DNA of 64,000 nucleotides, taken from positions 62,001 to 126,000 of the forward strand of contig NZ_JPRK01000014.1 of the NCBI RefSeq assembly GCF_000832125.1. The letters are read 5' to 3'. Below are positions 43,117-51,853 of the stretch, piece by piece. Origin of the DNA: Flavobacterium hibernum (GTDB taxonomy: Bacteria; Bacteroidota; Bacteroidia; Flavobacteriales; Flavobacteriaceae). Position 1 is the stretch's first letter. Each line of letters opens with the position of its first letter. The position numbers were made by a program, and so were the translations under genes. Below the pieces are notes generated by a model. It did no database searches. It was not told where the DNA came from and saw only the letters and a program-made list of their open reading frames with translations.

Positions 43117-44250
43117 TTAGTAGCTTACGTATTCAGTAATTTCAAGTCCGTAACCAATCATTCCAACACGTTTTGTTTGCTCTGTATTAGAAACTAATCT
43201 AATTTTAGAAATATCAATATCATGCAAGATTTGAGCTCCAATTCCGTAATCTTTACTGTCAATAATTACTTTTGGTGCTTTCATTATACCTTCAGCCTGC
43301 AATGTTTTAAGTTCTGCAATTCTATTTAAAAGATTTACAGCAGTCATATCCTGATTGATAAACAAAACAGCTCCCTTTCCATTTTCGTTAATCACCTTAA
43401 ACATATCGTCTAATTGTTGTTCTGCATTATTAGTCAAAGTGCCTAATAAGTCATTATTTACTTGCGAAGAATTGATTCTTGTCAAAATTGGTTCCCCAAG
43501 ATTCCAAGTTCCTTTAGTTAAAGCAATATGAATTTGTTTGTTTGTAGTTTGTTCGTACGCTCTTAGTCTGAAAGTTCCAAAACGAGTTTCGATATCAAAG
43601 TCTTCTTTTTTAACGATCAAGCTATCGTGTTGCATTCTGTATGCAACTAAATCTTCAATAGAAACTAATTTTAAATTAAATTTCTTCGCCACTTTTACTA
43701 ATTCCGGTAAACGTGACATAGTTCCGTCTTCGTTTAAGATTTCGCAAATAACTCCAGCTGATTTAAATCCAGCCAGTCTAGCAAAGTCAATTGCAGCCTC
43801 TGTATGGCCGGTTCTTCTTAAAACACCACCTTGTTTTGCGACCAATGGAAAAATGTGTCCAGGCCTTGCCAATTCATGTGGTTTAATGTTTGAATCTGTC
43901 AACGCCAAAACAGTTTTAGATCTGTCAGATGCAGAAATTCCAGTCGTTACGCCGTGTCCTTTTAAATCTACTGAAACCGTAAATGCAGTTTCCATATGGT
44001 CAGTGTTATTGGTAACCATTGGTCTTAAATCCAATTCTTTACAACGGCTTTCAGTTAATGGAGCGCAAATTAATCCACGTCCGTGAGTCGCCATAAAATT
44101 GATCATTTCAGGAGTTACTTTTTCGGCCGCAGCCAAAAAATCACCTTCATTTTCACGATCTTCATCATCGACTACAATGATTACTTTACCTTGACGAATA
44201 TCTTCTATAGCTTCTTCAATGGTATTCAGTTGTATTTTTGTTGTTGACAT
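43117..44250 (-). CDS. ribB: 3,4-dihydroxy-2-butanone-4-phosphate synthase with degenerate GTP cyclohydrolase II-like domain
   Basis: A 377-residue protein. Residues 1-210 are the RibB domain: catalytic DDEDRENEGDFLAAAE (about 28-43), HGRGLICAPL, and RTGHTEAAID. Ribulose-5-phosphate is converted to the C4 riboflavin precursor and formate. The C-terminal domain looks like RibA (GTP cyclohydrolase II), but the three zinc cysteines and the RQEGRGIGL substrate loop are gone (NQDMTAVNL here); only DYGIGAQILHDI and IGYGLEITEY remain. So the GTP reaction is predicted to be lost and must be done elsewhere. It precedes the thioesterase and lies 2 bases from the LptF/G stop. Confidence 0.92.
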   Translation of the reverse strand: MSTTKIQLNTIEEAIEDIRQGKVIIVVDDEDRENEGDFLAAAEKVTPEMINFMATHGRGLICAPLTESRCKELDLRPMVTNNTDHMETAFTVSVDLKGHGVTTGISASDRSKTVLALTDSNIKPHELARPGHIFPLVAKQGGVLRRTGHTEAAIDFARLAGFKSAGVICEILNEDGTMSRLPELVKVAKKFNLKLVSIEDLVAYRMQHDSLIVKKEDFDIETRFGTFRLRAYEQTTNKQIHIALTKGTWNLGEPILTRINSSQVNNDLLGTLTNNAEQQLDDMFKVINENGKGAVLFINQDMTAVNLLNRIAELKTLQAEGIMKAPKVIIDSKDYGIGAQILHDIDISKIRLVSNTEQTKRVGMIGYGLEITEYVSY

Positions 44251-44252
44251 AG

Positions 44253-45707
44253 TTATTTTTGATTTTGAGCAGGAAAAAACCGCTTGGAAATTTTTTGAAA
44301 TAGTTGCGATATTGGAGTAGTAATTGCATCAAAGTTTATTAATCCGTTATCGTTTGTTGCACGATACGTTAATAATATAGCCAATGGTGACAATACAAAA
44401 GAAGACATCCATGAACCCATAAACGGAGTCATTCCGCCCTCTTGTGCGACTCTTTTTCCAAAAGTATTTATAAAGTGGAAAGTAATAAAAATCAAAACGG
44501 CAAAGACAATCGGTAAGCCAAGTCCTCCTTTTCGGATAATTGCACCTAATGGCGCTCCAATGAAAAACATTAAAAAACAGGCAAAAGCAATGACAAACTT
44601 TTCGTATAAAGCGGTTAAGTGTTTGTTTATTTCTCGTTCCTTATCTCTTAAGTCTTTTTGGGTTGTTTCAATAGAATAAATATTACTAGTTACATTACTA
44701 GTAGCCATTCTTAAAATATCCGATTTTTGTTTGTTATCATATAAAGATAAAAGATTGTCCGGTAAAGGTTTCTTTTTTATATCTGATTTTATTGGTGATA
44801 TGGATTTTCTAATTCCAACACGTTGATTGATGTTTTCTGAAAAAGAGATTATTTCATTATCCAAGTTTTTGCTTAAAGAGTCTAAAGTATAACGTAACTC
44901 ATTAACATTTAGCATCGTGTTGGTGCTTTCCATATTCTCTTGGTTTTCATCAACTTTATTTAATTCAGATAAGTCAATATTGATGATTTGCTTTTTAAAA
45001 GCCCCTTTTATAAAAGGCAATTTGGCACGATCTTCATATTTTTTTGGAGTAACATCTTGATAGTAGTATCCGTCATTTAAAACTAATTTTAAAATACTGG
45101 ATTTTTCGTTACTCATTAATTCTCCACTTTTGGCCTTAATAACAGTTTTGTTTTCACCGCTGCCACTTGGTTTTTCGTGAATTGTAACACCGGTTAAAAC
45201 ATTTCCATTTTCACCAGATTTTTTATTAACCTTAATATTATAAAAGCCAACGTCGTTAAATTGACCTTCGGCAATTGCCATTGCTGGCTTCACTTGGGCA
45301 ATGTTTTTTCGGAAATTCATAAATTTATATTCCGCGTAAGGGATCACATTATTGGCAAACCAAAAAGCGACAATACTTAGTACAAATATAAATACGATTA
45401 AACCTCGCATTGCTCTTTGAAGTGATATCCCGGAAGATTTCATAGCTGCGAATTCGTAGTTTTCGGCTAAATTTCCAAAAGTCATTATGGATGCCAGTAA
45501 AACCGATAATGGTAAAACCAAAGGAATGATCCTGGGCATCGAGAATAACAGGAATTTTACAACCAATAATAAATCCAAATCTTTACCAGCAAGTTCTGAA
45601 ATAAAGAGCCAAACGGTTTGAAGTATGAATATAAAAAAAAGGATTACGAATACCGTAGTAAATGTAATCAGAAATGTTTTTAGTAAGTATTTGTCTAAAA
45701 TTTTCAA
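44253..45707 (-). CDS. LptF/LptG family permease
   Basis: A 484-residue inner-membrane protein. Three N-terminal helices (LLKTFLITFTTVFVILFFIF, LVVKFLLFSMPRIIPLVLPL and LIVFIFVLSIVAFWF) and three C-terminal helices flank a large periplasmic domain with charged residues, the LptF/G architecture. It would pair with a second permease and LptB to lift lipopolysaccharide to the outer membrane. Which of LptF or LptG cannot be told. It is 3 bases from ribB and 8 bases from lolA, in the same orientation, so it may be part of an envelope operon. Confidence 0.9.
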   Translation of the reverse strand: MKILDKYLLKTFLITFTTVFVILFFIFILQTVWLFISELAGKDLDLLLVVKFLLFSMPRIIPLVLPLSVLLASIMTFGNLAENYEFAAMKSSGISLQRAMRGLIVFIFVLSIVAFWFANNVIPYAEYKFMNFRKNIAQVKPAMAIAEGQFNDVGFYNIKVNKKSGENGNVLTGVTIHEKPSGSGENKTVIKAKSGELMSNEKSSILKLVLNDGYYYQDVTPKKYEDRAKLPFIKGAFKKQIINIDLSELNKVDENQENMESTNTMLNVNELRYTLDSLSKNLDNEIISFSENINQRVGIRKSISPIKSDIKKKPLPDNLLSLYDNKQKSDILRMATSNVTSNIYSIETTQKDLRDKEREINKHLTALYEKFVIAFACFLMFFIGAPLGAIIRKGGLGLPIVFAVLIFITFHFINTFGKRVAQEGGMTPFMGSWMSSFVLSPLAILLTYRATNDNGLINFDAITTPISQLFQKISKRFFPAQNQK

Positions 45708-45714
45708 CCTTGAA

Positions 45715-46362
45715 TTAGTCTAATTTATTGATGTAGTATTTTGGGTATTTGCTCGCTACAAATGTAAATTGATTTTTTGATAAAGGCTGATTGGTTTTGA
45801 AAGAATTAACCGTTAAAGTGGTTTTTGTTCCATTTTTTCCTGTTTCAATCAAATTATAGATGTGTTTTGTTTGAACATCGATACCTAAAAGAATCTCTTT
45901 TCTTTGATCTTTAGAATTTGTAGGTGCTAATTTAATGTATTGGATTTTTCTTCCTTTAACATTTTGAACAATATCCATATTGTATTTGTAGCCTGAGTTG
46001 AAAAAAGTAAGCATTTTTGAAGGCGTAATAGCATTATCGTCTTTTTCGTTTACTTTAGAAACAGTAACTTCTTCGTCTTCCGGATTAATTGTATATGTTT
46101 TTTGACCATCAAAAATTTTTGTAACTCCCATAAAATTCAATACATATTGATTTCCTTTCATAGTTACATTTCCTTTGCTGTCTTGGTTGATATTTTCTTT
46201 AGCGTTGTTTAAAGAGTATTTAAAATCGATAACAATATTGTCGTAGCTTTTTATTTTTGAAGTTACTTCGTTCAATAAATCTTTTGCTTTTTTATCCTGA
46301 GCCTGAATAGAAGTGAAGCTTAAAAGCAATAAAACTGCAATTTGTAAGCACTTTTTAGTCAT
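45715..46362 (-). CDS. lolA: Outer membrane lipoprotein carrier protein LolA
   Basis: A periplasmic chaperone that carries lipoproteins to the outer membrane. The start at 46362 gives an intact signal peptide (MTKKCLQIAVLLLLSF, cleaved after QAQ). Earlier in-frame ATGs at 46407 and 46446 only add a basic leader and overlap the FtsK stop, so they are less likely. The fold shows the LolA pattern: KDLLNEVTSKIKSYDN, VTMKGNQYVLNFMG and IFDGQKTYTINPEDEEVTV. It lies just after ftsK in the same orientation. Confidence 0.88.
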   Translation of the reverse strand: MTKKCLQIAVLLLLSFTSIQAQDKKAKDLLNEVTSKIKSYDNIVIDFKYSLNNAKENINQDSKGNVTMKGNQYVLNFMGVTKIFDGQKTYTINPEDEEVTVSKVNEKDDNAITPSKMLTFFNSGYKYNMDIVQNVKGRKIQYIKLAPTNSKDQRKEILLGIDVQTKHIYNLIETGKNGTKTTLTVNSFKTNQPLSKNQFTFVASKYPKYYINKLD

Positions 46363-46414
46363 CTTAGTAATAGAATTGGTGTGGATTTCCTGAATTTTTG
46401 TTTTCATGATGGGG

Positions 46415-48868
46415 TTAATTTTGTTCATTATTAAAAAATTGATCAAGAGAACTTAAGTCAGATATGTTCACACTTCTTGCTTTACTGCCTTCAAAAGGTC
46501 CAACAATTCCTGCTGCTTCCAGCTGATCGATCAAACGACCGGCTCTGTTGTAACCCAATTTTAATTTTCTTTGCAATAATGAAGCAGAACCTTGTTGTGC
46601 ATTGACAATAATCTCTGCAGCTTCTCTAAATAAGGTATCTCTATCGGAAATATCAACATCAAGATTGATGCCAGTTTCTTCCCCAACGAACTCAGGAAGT
46701 AAATAAGCTGTGGCATATGCTTTTTGTGAGCCAATAAAATCAGTGATTTTTTCGACTTCTGGAGTGTCAATGAAAGCACATTGTACACGAACAACATCAT
46801 TTCCATTGGTGTACAATAAATCTCCTCGACCAATTAACTGATCTGCTCCTTGAGTATCTAAAATCGTTCTGGAGTCAATTTTTGAAGTTACTCTAAAGGC
46901 AATCCTCGCAGGGAAATTGGCTTTAATTAAACCTGTAATGACGTTTACAGATGGTCTTTGGGTTGCAATAATTAAGTGAATACCAATAGCACGCGCCAAT
47001 TGAGCCAAACGAGCAATTGGAATTTCGACTTCTTTACCGGCAGTCATAATCAAATCGGCAAACTCATCGACTACTAATATAATATAAGGTAAAAAACGGT
47101 GTCCTGCCTCAGGGTTTAATTTTCTAGCTTTAAATTTATCGTTGTATTCTTTGATATTACGAACCATCGCGTCTTTTAATAAAGAGTAACGATTGTCCAT
47201 CTCTACACAAAGGGAATTTAATGTGTTTACAACTTTTGCATTATCTGTAATGATAGCATCATCAGTATCAGGAAGTTTGGCTAAATAATGTCTTTCAATT
47301 TTGTTGAATAACGTTAACTCTACTTTTTTTGGATCAACCAAAACAAATTTTACTTCAGCTGGATGCTTTTTGTATAAAAGAGAAGTTAATACGGCGTTTA
47401 GTCCAACAGATTTTCCCTGTCCTGTAGCACCTGCCATCAGTAAGTGAGGCATTTTAGCTAAATCGACAACAAAAGTTTCGTTTGAAATTGTTTTACCCAA
47501 TGCAATTGGAAGCTCCATCTCAGCTTCCTGAAATTTAGCCGATCCAATAACGCTTTTCATTGAAACCATAGTTGGATTCTTGTTTGGAACCTCAATACCA
47601 ATAGTTCCTTTTCCAGGAATTGGAGCAATAATACGAATTCCCAATGCCGAAAGTGATAAAGCAATATCGTCTTCTAAACTTTTAATTTTAGAGATTCTGA
47701 TTCCTGCTTCCGGTACAATTTCATATAAAGTTACCGATGGACCAACAGTAGCTTTAATCTGTGCAATTTCAATTTTGTAGTTACGAAGTGTATCTACAAT
47801 TTTGTTTTTATTTTCTTCTAATTCTTCCTGATTAATAGTAATTCCTCCAGTCGAATATTCTTTTAATAAATCGATTGTTGGGAATTTGTAATTTGATAAA
47901 TCTAAAGTAGGGTCAAATAATCCAAAATCAGCTACTAAACGAGAAGCCAGATTTTCTTCGATAATATCTTCTTCTTCAGCTTTTTCAATAACAAATTCTT
48001 CCGTGTGAACTGTAGTAGGAGCTACTGTCACTGGTTTGATATCCATTTGAACTGGTTTTACAACCGGATTCAAATCTATTTCTGATGAATTTGAAATAGT
48101 TGGTTTTAAAGCTTCTTTGTTGATTTCGAATTGAGTGTCCTGAGTTTTTAAGTGAATGTGGTCTAATTCAGGATCTTCTTCGATAGCAAATTCTTCTAAA
48201 TTGTATGCGCTTTCAGGTTGTTGAGGCGTTTTTATAGAATTTAATTCTGATTTGAATTCTTTTTTAGTAGAATCAAAATATGACTGAATTTTTTCAGGTG
48301 ATAATTTAATTTTAAAGATCAGATAAATGATTAAACCAAAAAGCAGGGTCAATAAAGTTCCTGTTTTTCCAATGTAATCCTGAAGAAATAAATTAAGTTC
48401 ATAACCAATTGTTCCGCCTAATTCAGGAGCTGAAGTGGCAAAAAATCCAAATAGAACAGAAACAATAATGATGGCAAATAAATCCCAAAACCAAATGCTT
48501 TTTAGTTTTTTGGTTGACATTTCTAAAGCTAGAAATAATCCGGTTAAGAAAAATAAACGAACTAATACAAAAGAAGCAAGACCGAAACCTCTGTATACTA
48601 TAATATCAGCGAGATAGGCTCCGAATTTTCCAAGCCAGTTCTCTACAATTTCTGTACGATCTCCAATCTGGCTTACTGCACTTTGGTCAGATTGCCATTG
48701 TCCGTTGACGTAAAAAGAAATAAATGCAACTAATAATGCAACTGAAAAGAGTACCAAAAGGCATCCCAAAACAAATTTTTGTTGTTTGGTTAGTTTCCAA
48801 GATTTTAATGTCTCAGCTTTTGATTCGTTTTTTTTGTCTGAAGTTTCTTTTTTGGTTGTTTTTGCCAT
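46415..48868 (-). CDS. ftsK: DNA translocase FtsK
   Basis: An 817-residue translocase. About four N-terminal membrane helices are followed by a charged linker and the motor: Walker A in AGATGQGKSVGLNAV and Walker B in LVVDEFADLI. The C-terminal gamma winged-helix (LQRKLKLGYNRAGRLIDQL) reads orienting sequences and activates XerCD. It segregates chromosome dimers at division. The length is normal for Bacteroidota FtsK. It is followed directly by lolA and has dgkA upstream on the same strand. Confidence 0.96.
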   Translation of the reverse strand: MAKTTKKETSDKKNESKAETLKSWKLTKQQKFVLGCLLVLFSVALLVAFISFYVNGQWQSDQSAVSQIGDRTEIVENWLGKFGAYLADIIVYRGFGLASFVLVRLFFLTGLFLALEMSTKKLKSIWFWDLFAIIIVSVLFGFFATSAPELGGTIGYELNLFLQDYIGKTGTLLTLLFGLIIYLIFKIKLSPEKIQSYFDSTKKEFKSELNSIKTPQQPESAYNLEEFAIEEDPELDHIHLKTQDTQFEINKEALKPTISNSSEIDLNPVVKPVQMDIKPVTVAPTTVHTEEFVIEKAEEEDIIEENLASRLVADFGLFDPTLDLSNYKFPTIDLLKEYSTGGITINQEELEENKNKIVDTLRNYKIEIAQIKATVGPSVTLYEIVPEAGIRISKIKSLEDDIALSLSALGIRIIAPIPGKGTIGIEVPNKNPTMVSMKSVIGSAKFQEAEMELPIALGKTISNETFVVDLAKMPHLLMAGATGQGKSVGLNAVLTSLLYKKHPAEVKFVLVDPKKVELTLFNKIERHYLAKLPDTDDAIITDNAKVVNTLNSLCVEMDNRYSLLKDAMVRNIKEYNDKFKARKLNPEAGHRFLPYIILVVDEFADLIMTAGKEVEIPIARLAQLARAIGIHLIIATQRPSVNVITGLIKANFPARIAFRVTSKIDSRTILDTQGADQLIGRGDLLYTNGNDVVRVQCAFIDTPEVEKITDFIGSQKAYATAYLLPEFVGEETGINLDVDISDRDTLFREAAEIIVNAQQGSASLLQRKLKLGYNRAGRLIDQLEAAGIVGPFEGSKARSVNISDLSSLDQFFNNEQN

Positions 48869-48886
48869 TCTTGCGTTTCCTATTGC

Positions 48887-49261
48887 CTATACAAATTTTG
48901 GTATATAAATAATCAAGCCTATTGCTATTGCTGTCAATGCGGCAAAAAATACTGCTCCTGCGGCAATATCTTTAATAAAACCGATTCTTTCATGATAATT
49001 AGGATGAATAAAATCAGCAATTTTTTCGACTGCTGTGTTCAATCCTTCAATACTTAAAACTAAACCAATTGCTAAGGTTTGACAAAGCCATTCAGTTTGT
49101 GAAATATGAAAATAGAATCCGGCAATGGTCATTATAATTCCCAATGAGAATTGAACCATAATGCTGTGTTCTGTTCGAATAAGTTTTACGGCACCGTTAA
49201 AAGCATAAGTCATGCTTTTAAGTCGGCCTGTAACAAAAGTATTATCTTTTTGAAATTCCAT
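48887..49261 (-). CDS. dgkA: Diacylglycerol kinase (DgkA type)
   Basis: A 124-residue integral membrane kinase with three helices. Conserved DgkA residues are visible: FNGAVKLIRTEHSIMVQ (the Glu before H) and LSIEGLNTAVEKIADFI. It phosphorylates diacylglycerol or undecaprenol in the inner membrane. It lies 18 bases upstream of ftsK with the same direction and 9 bases from the Tpx stop, so the three genes are close-packed. Confidence 0.93.
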   Translation of the reverse strand: MEFQKDNTFVTGRLKSMTYAFNGAVKLIRTEHSIMVQFSLGIIMTIAGFYFHISQTEWLCQTLAIGLVLSIEGLNTAVEKIADFIHPNYHERIGFIKDIAAGAVFFAALTAIAIGLIIYIPKFV

Positions 49262-49270
49262 TTATTGGTA

Positions 49271-49768
49271 TTATAGTGCTGCTAAAGCTGCTTCGTAATT
49301 TGGTTCGTTAGCTATTTCAGCAACTTGTTCTGTATGCGTGATTTTTCCGTTTTCATCAACAACAATAATAGCTCTTGAGTGTAAACCAGTTAATGGTCCG
49401 TCAACGATTTCTAAACCGTTTGCTTTACCAAAAGCTCCCGCTTGAAAATCAGATAAGTTAACAACATTTTCTAATCCTTCAGCTCCACAAAAACGTTTTT
49501 GAGCAAATGGTAAATCTCTAGAAATACATAAAACAGTAGTGTTTTCTAAATTGCTGGCACTTTCGTTAAATTTTCTAACAGAAGTTGCACAAGTTCCTGT
49601 ATCAACACTTGGGAAAATGTTTAAAACTAATTTTTTTCCTGCGAAGTTGCTTAATGAAGCAATTGATAAATCGTTTTGTACTAATTTGAAATCAGCTAGT
49701 TGTGATCCAACTGTTGGTAATTCGCCTGAAGTATGAACTGGATTTCCTCCTAATGTTATTGAAGCCAT
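49271..49768 (-). CDS. tpx: Thiol peroxidase (Tpx)
   Basis: A 165-residue peroxiredoxin of the Tpx subfamily. The peroxidatic Cys is in DTGTCATSVRKF (residue about 59, where Tpx usually has TPVC), and the resolving Cys is in FCGAEGLENV. The N-terminus ASITLGGNPVHTSGELPTVG is the Tpx signature. It reduces hydroperoxides with thioredoxin. A TACTTTTG -7 box at 49792-49799 lies 23 bases upstream, so it has its own promoter. It precedes dgkA. Confidence 0.95.
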   Translation of the reverse strand: MASITLGGNPVHTSGELPTVGSQLADFKLVQNDLSIASLSNFAGKKLVLNIFPSVDTGTCATSVRKFNESASNLENTTVLCISRDLPFAQKRFCGAEGLENVVNLSDFQAGAFGKANGLEIVDGPLTGLHSRAIIVVDENGKITHTEQVAEIANEPNYEAALAAL

Positions 49769-49791
49769 GATTGTTAATTTTTAATGAGGTT

Positions 49792-49799
49792 CAAAAGTA
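49792..49799 (-). promoter_or_regulatory. -7 promoter box for tpx
   Basis: TACTTTTG on the minus strand exactly matches TAnnTTTG and lies 23 bases upstream of the ATG at 49768. Confidence 0.65.
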
Positions 49800-49956
49800 A
49801 GGATTAATATTTGAATCTAAAAGTATTTGTTGTGGCTTTAAGTATAGATTAAGATGTGAATTTGATTATAGAGAGATAACTGCGTTTTGGGTATGTATAG
49901 TGTACGGATGACAGGGATTACTATAGGTTCAGATCGGTTTTTTTTCTCGTTTTTAT

Positions 49957-50063
49957 CATCTCGACGGAGGAGAGATCGCACAATTAGCTGGACAAAGAAA
50001 CTCGACCAGAATAATGGAATCACTGTGTGGAGTTTCTAGTGTGATCTCTCCTCCGTCGAGATG
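49957..50063. repeat. REP-like inverted repeat
   Basis: CATCTCGACGGAGGAGAGAT (from 49957) and its near-exact complement (to 50063) are 25-bp arms with one mismatch and about 57 bases of loop. The arm sequence resembles dispersed flavobacterial intergenic repeats, as I recall. It lies in the 430-base gene-free stretch between tpx and the DUF6952 gene; nothing else is visible there except the terminator at 50140-50175. Confidence 0.75.
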
Positions 50064-50139
50064 ACAAGATTGGGTTGAAAACGGTTAAGTGAGACTGAAA
50101 ATGGTTTACTCGCTCAAAGCGCAATAGTAATGCATAAAA

Positions 50140-50175
50140 AAAACGCCCTCTTGGAATGAAAGCGTTTTTTAAGTC
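50140..50175 (-). terminator. Terminator of the redox operon
   Basis: Minus-strand ACGCTTTC and GAGGGCGT pair with G-U pairs allowed (8 bp), with an A run before and a T run after on that strand. It is about 25 bases past the last gene of the Prx-Trx-DUF6952 operon. Confidence 0.6.
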
Positions 50176-50200
50176 ATGTTTTTTTATTTGTAATGCTCGA

Positions 50201-50458
50201 TTATTTATCGATAGAACCTAAAACACGTTTCATAAACGCATTTAGAGCTTCTTTTTTGTCTGTACCTTGAACTACCATTTTGTGTACTTCAAGTGCACCA
50301 TACATATTTGAAATTAATTCGCCAATTACATCTAGTTCTTCATCTTTTAGAGATGGAATTTCTGTCATTGCTTCCAGAACTTCGATCGTTTCAATGATGT
50401 AATCCTGATCGTTTTCTTCGATGAATTGGGTTAATTGCTTTATTACGGGTAATTTCAT
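50201..50458 (-). CDS. DUF6952-type small protein of redox operon
   Basis: An 85-residue soluble, acidic protein from the ATG at 50458, which begins MKLPVIKQLTQFIEEND and is preferred over the ATG at 50485 because the family starts with this segment. It has a helix-loop-helix pattern with TIEVLEAMTEIPSLKDEE. I know this family only as a small flavobacterial protein encoded after peroxiredoxin and thioredoxin genes; function is unknown. It is 108 bases downstream of the thioredoxin, with a hairpin in between (TTAGACTTCTTAGA and TCTAAGAAGTCTAA). Confidence 0.78.
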   Translation of the reverse strand: MKLPVIKQLTQFIEENDQDYIIETIEVLEAMTEIPSLKDEELDVIGELISNMYGALEVHKMVVQGTDKKEALNAFMKRVLGSIDK

Positions 50459-50565
50459 AATTAGATTTCTTTGATTTTTAGACATTCTTAGACTTCTTAG
50501 ACTTTTTTGGAAGTTTAGACAACATCTAAGAAGTCTAAAAATCTAAGTAAGTCTAACTAATCTCA

Positions 50566-50874
50566 TTACGCAATTGCGTTTACCAAGTCGATTAAAACTT
50601 CTTGTTTATTGGTTTGAGTTTCTCCAACCAATTTTCCGTTTACGAAAGTAGCAAAAGTAGGCAAGTTGCTTACATTGGCTAATTTTCTTGATTCCGGAGA
50701 ATTTTCAGCATCAACCAAAACAAAAGTGATAGCTTCGTTTTCTGTGGCTAATTTTTTGAATTTTGGTTTCATAATACGGCAATTTCCACACCATGAAGCT
50801 GAATATTGTACTACTACTTTTTCGTTTTTAGCAACTAAATCTGCTAACGTATCTTCGTTTAAGTCGATTAACAT
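50566..50874 (-). CDS. Thioredoxin-family protein (CGNC active site)
   Basis: A 102-residue cytosolic thioredoxin fold. The active site is WCGNCRIMKPKF, so the usual CGPC proline is Asn; the cis-Pro is present in NLPTFATFVNG. The N-terminal DLNEDTLADLVAKNEKVVVQYSA matches the family. It probably reduces the neighbouring peroxiredoxin. The gene is in the Prx-Trx-DUF6952 series on the minus strand, 217 bases from the peroxiredoxin. Confidence 0.92.
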   Translation of the reverse strand: MLIDLNEDTLADLVAKNEKVVVQYSASWCGNCRIMKPKFKKLATENEAITFVLVDAENSPESRKLANVSNLPTFATFVNGKLVGETQTNKQEVLIDLVNAIA

Positions 50875-50963
50875 GTTTTTTGTTTTTAAGGTTCAAAGTG
50901 GCAAAGGTTCACAGGGACAAAGTTTTTACAACTTTTTGAACAAGACAACAAATTTCCTTTGTT

Positions 50964-51070
50964 GCTCTGTACCTATGGACTTTTAAAACTTTTTAAAAAG
51001 ATTTAAAGTATCAAAGGTTCAAAGGAAAATTTTAGCAACAAAAAAACTTTGCAGCTCTGTACCTATGAAC
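50964..51070. repeat. Direct repeat of a 17-base intergenic motif
   Basis: GCTCTGTACCTATGGAC (50964-50980) recurs as GCTCTGTACCTATGAAC (51054-51070), 16 of 17 bases the same, in the gap between thioredoxin and peroxiredoxin genes. Around them run CAAAGGTTCA-type repeats that can pair with GAACCTTTG. It looks like a degenerate flavobacterial intergenic repeat and may be a leader hairpin. Confidence 0.5.
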
Positions 51071-51090
51071 CTTTGTACCTCTATAAGAAA

Positions 51091-51729
51091 TTAGTTTGCG
51101 CTTAAGTATTCAGCAGTGCTTAATCTGTCTGCAGACATAGCTTCTTTTCCAGCTTCCCAGTTTGCAGGACAAACTTCACCTTTTTCTTGAATATGAGTGT
51201 AAGCATCAACCATACGTAAGTATTCGTTTACGTTACGACCTAATGGCATATCGTTAACACTTTCGTGGAAGATTTTTCCAGTTTCGTCAATAAGGTAAGT
51301 AGCTCTATAAGTTACATTAGAACCTTCGATGATAACTGAATCAGTTTCTTCGCTGTATTCTGTAGAATCGATATCTAAAATTCCTAAAATGTTAGATAAG
51401 TTACGGTTTGTATCAGCCAAGATTGGATAAGTTACACCTTCGATTCCACCGTTGTTTTTTGGAGTATTTAACCAAGCAAAGTGTACTTCGTTTGTGTCGC
51501 ATGAAGCTCCGATAACGATAGTATTTCTTTTTTCAAATTCTGGTAAAGCAGCTTGAAAGGCGTGTAATTCTGTAGGGCATACAAAAGTGAAATCTTTTGG
51601 GTACCAAAACAATAATACTTTTTTGTTGTTGTTTACTGCTTCTTCAAAGATGTTGATTTTCAAGTTATCACCCATTTCTGAGATAGCATCTACTGCAATA
51701 CTTGGGAATTTTTTTCCTACTAAAGACAT
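51091..51729 (-). CDS. 2-Cys peroxiredoxin (AhpC/Prx1 type)
   Basis: A 212-residue peroxiredoxin. The peroxidatic Cys is in FTFVCPTELHAF (residue about 51) and the resolving Cys in EVCPANWEAGKEAM (about 190). It reduces hydrogen peroxide and organic peroxides, with electrons from the thioredoxin encoded downstream. A TACTTTTG box (51764-51771) lies 34 bases upstream, so it is the first gene of a redox operon with Trx and DUF6952. Confidence 0.95.
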   Translation of the reverse strand: MSLVGKKFPSIAVDAISEMGDNLKINIFEEAVNNNKKVLLFWYPKDFTFVCPTELHAFQAALPEFEKRNTIVIGASCDTNEVHFAWLNTPKNNGGIEGVTYPILADTNRNLSNILGILDIDSTEYSEETDSVIIEGSNVTYRATYLIDETGKIFHESVNDMPLGRNVNEYLRMVDAYTHIQEKGEVCPANWEAGKEAMSADRLSTAEYLSAN

Positions 51730-51763
51730 ATTTTTCGTTTTAAAGTTAAAATTATTTCTGGTG

Positions 51764-51771
51764 CAAAAGTA
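51764..51771 (-). promoter_or_regulatory. -7 promoter box of redox operon
   Basis: TACTTTTG on the minus strand matches TAnnTTTG exactly and lies 34 bases upstream of the peroxiredoxin ATG. Confidence 0.65.
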
Positions 51772-51853
51772 GGGTATAAGTAAGGGTACTTACAATAAGA
51801 TGTGATTATTAATATTTATAAGTTGATAGTTTTTAGTTATTTCAAAGTGTAAG

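Noticed and set aside
44251..44253. An FMN riboswitch upstream of the ribB-type gene
   Set aside because: The gene starts 2 bases after the LptF/G stop, so there is no leader that could hold such a structure.
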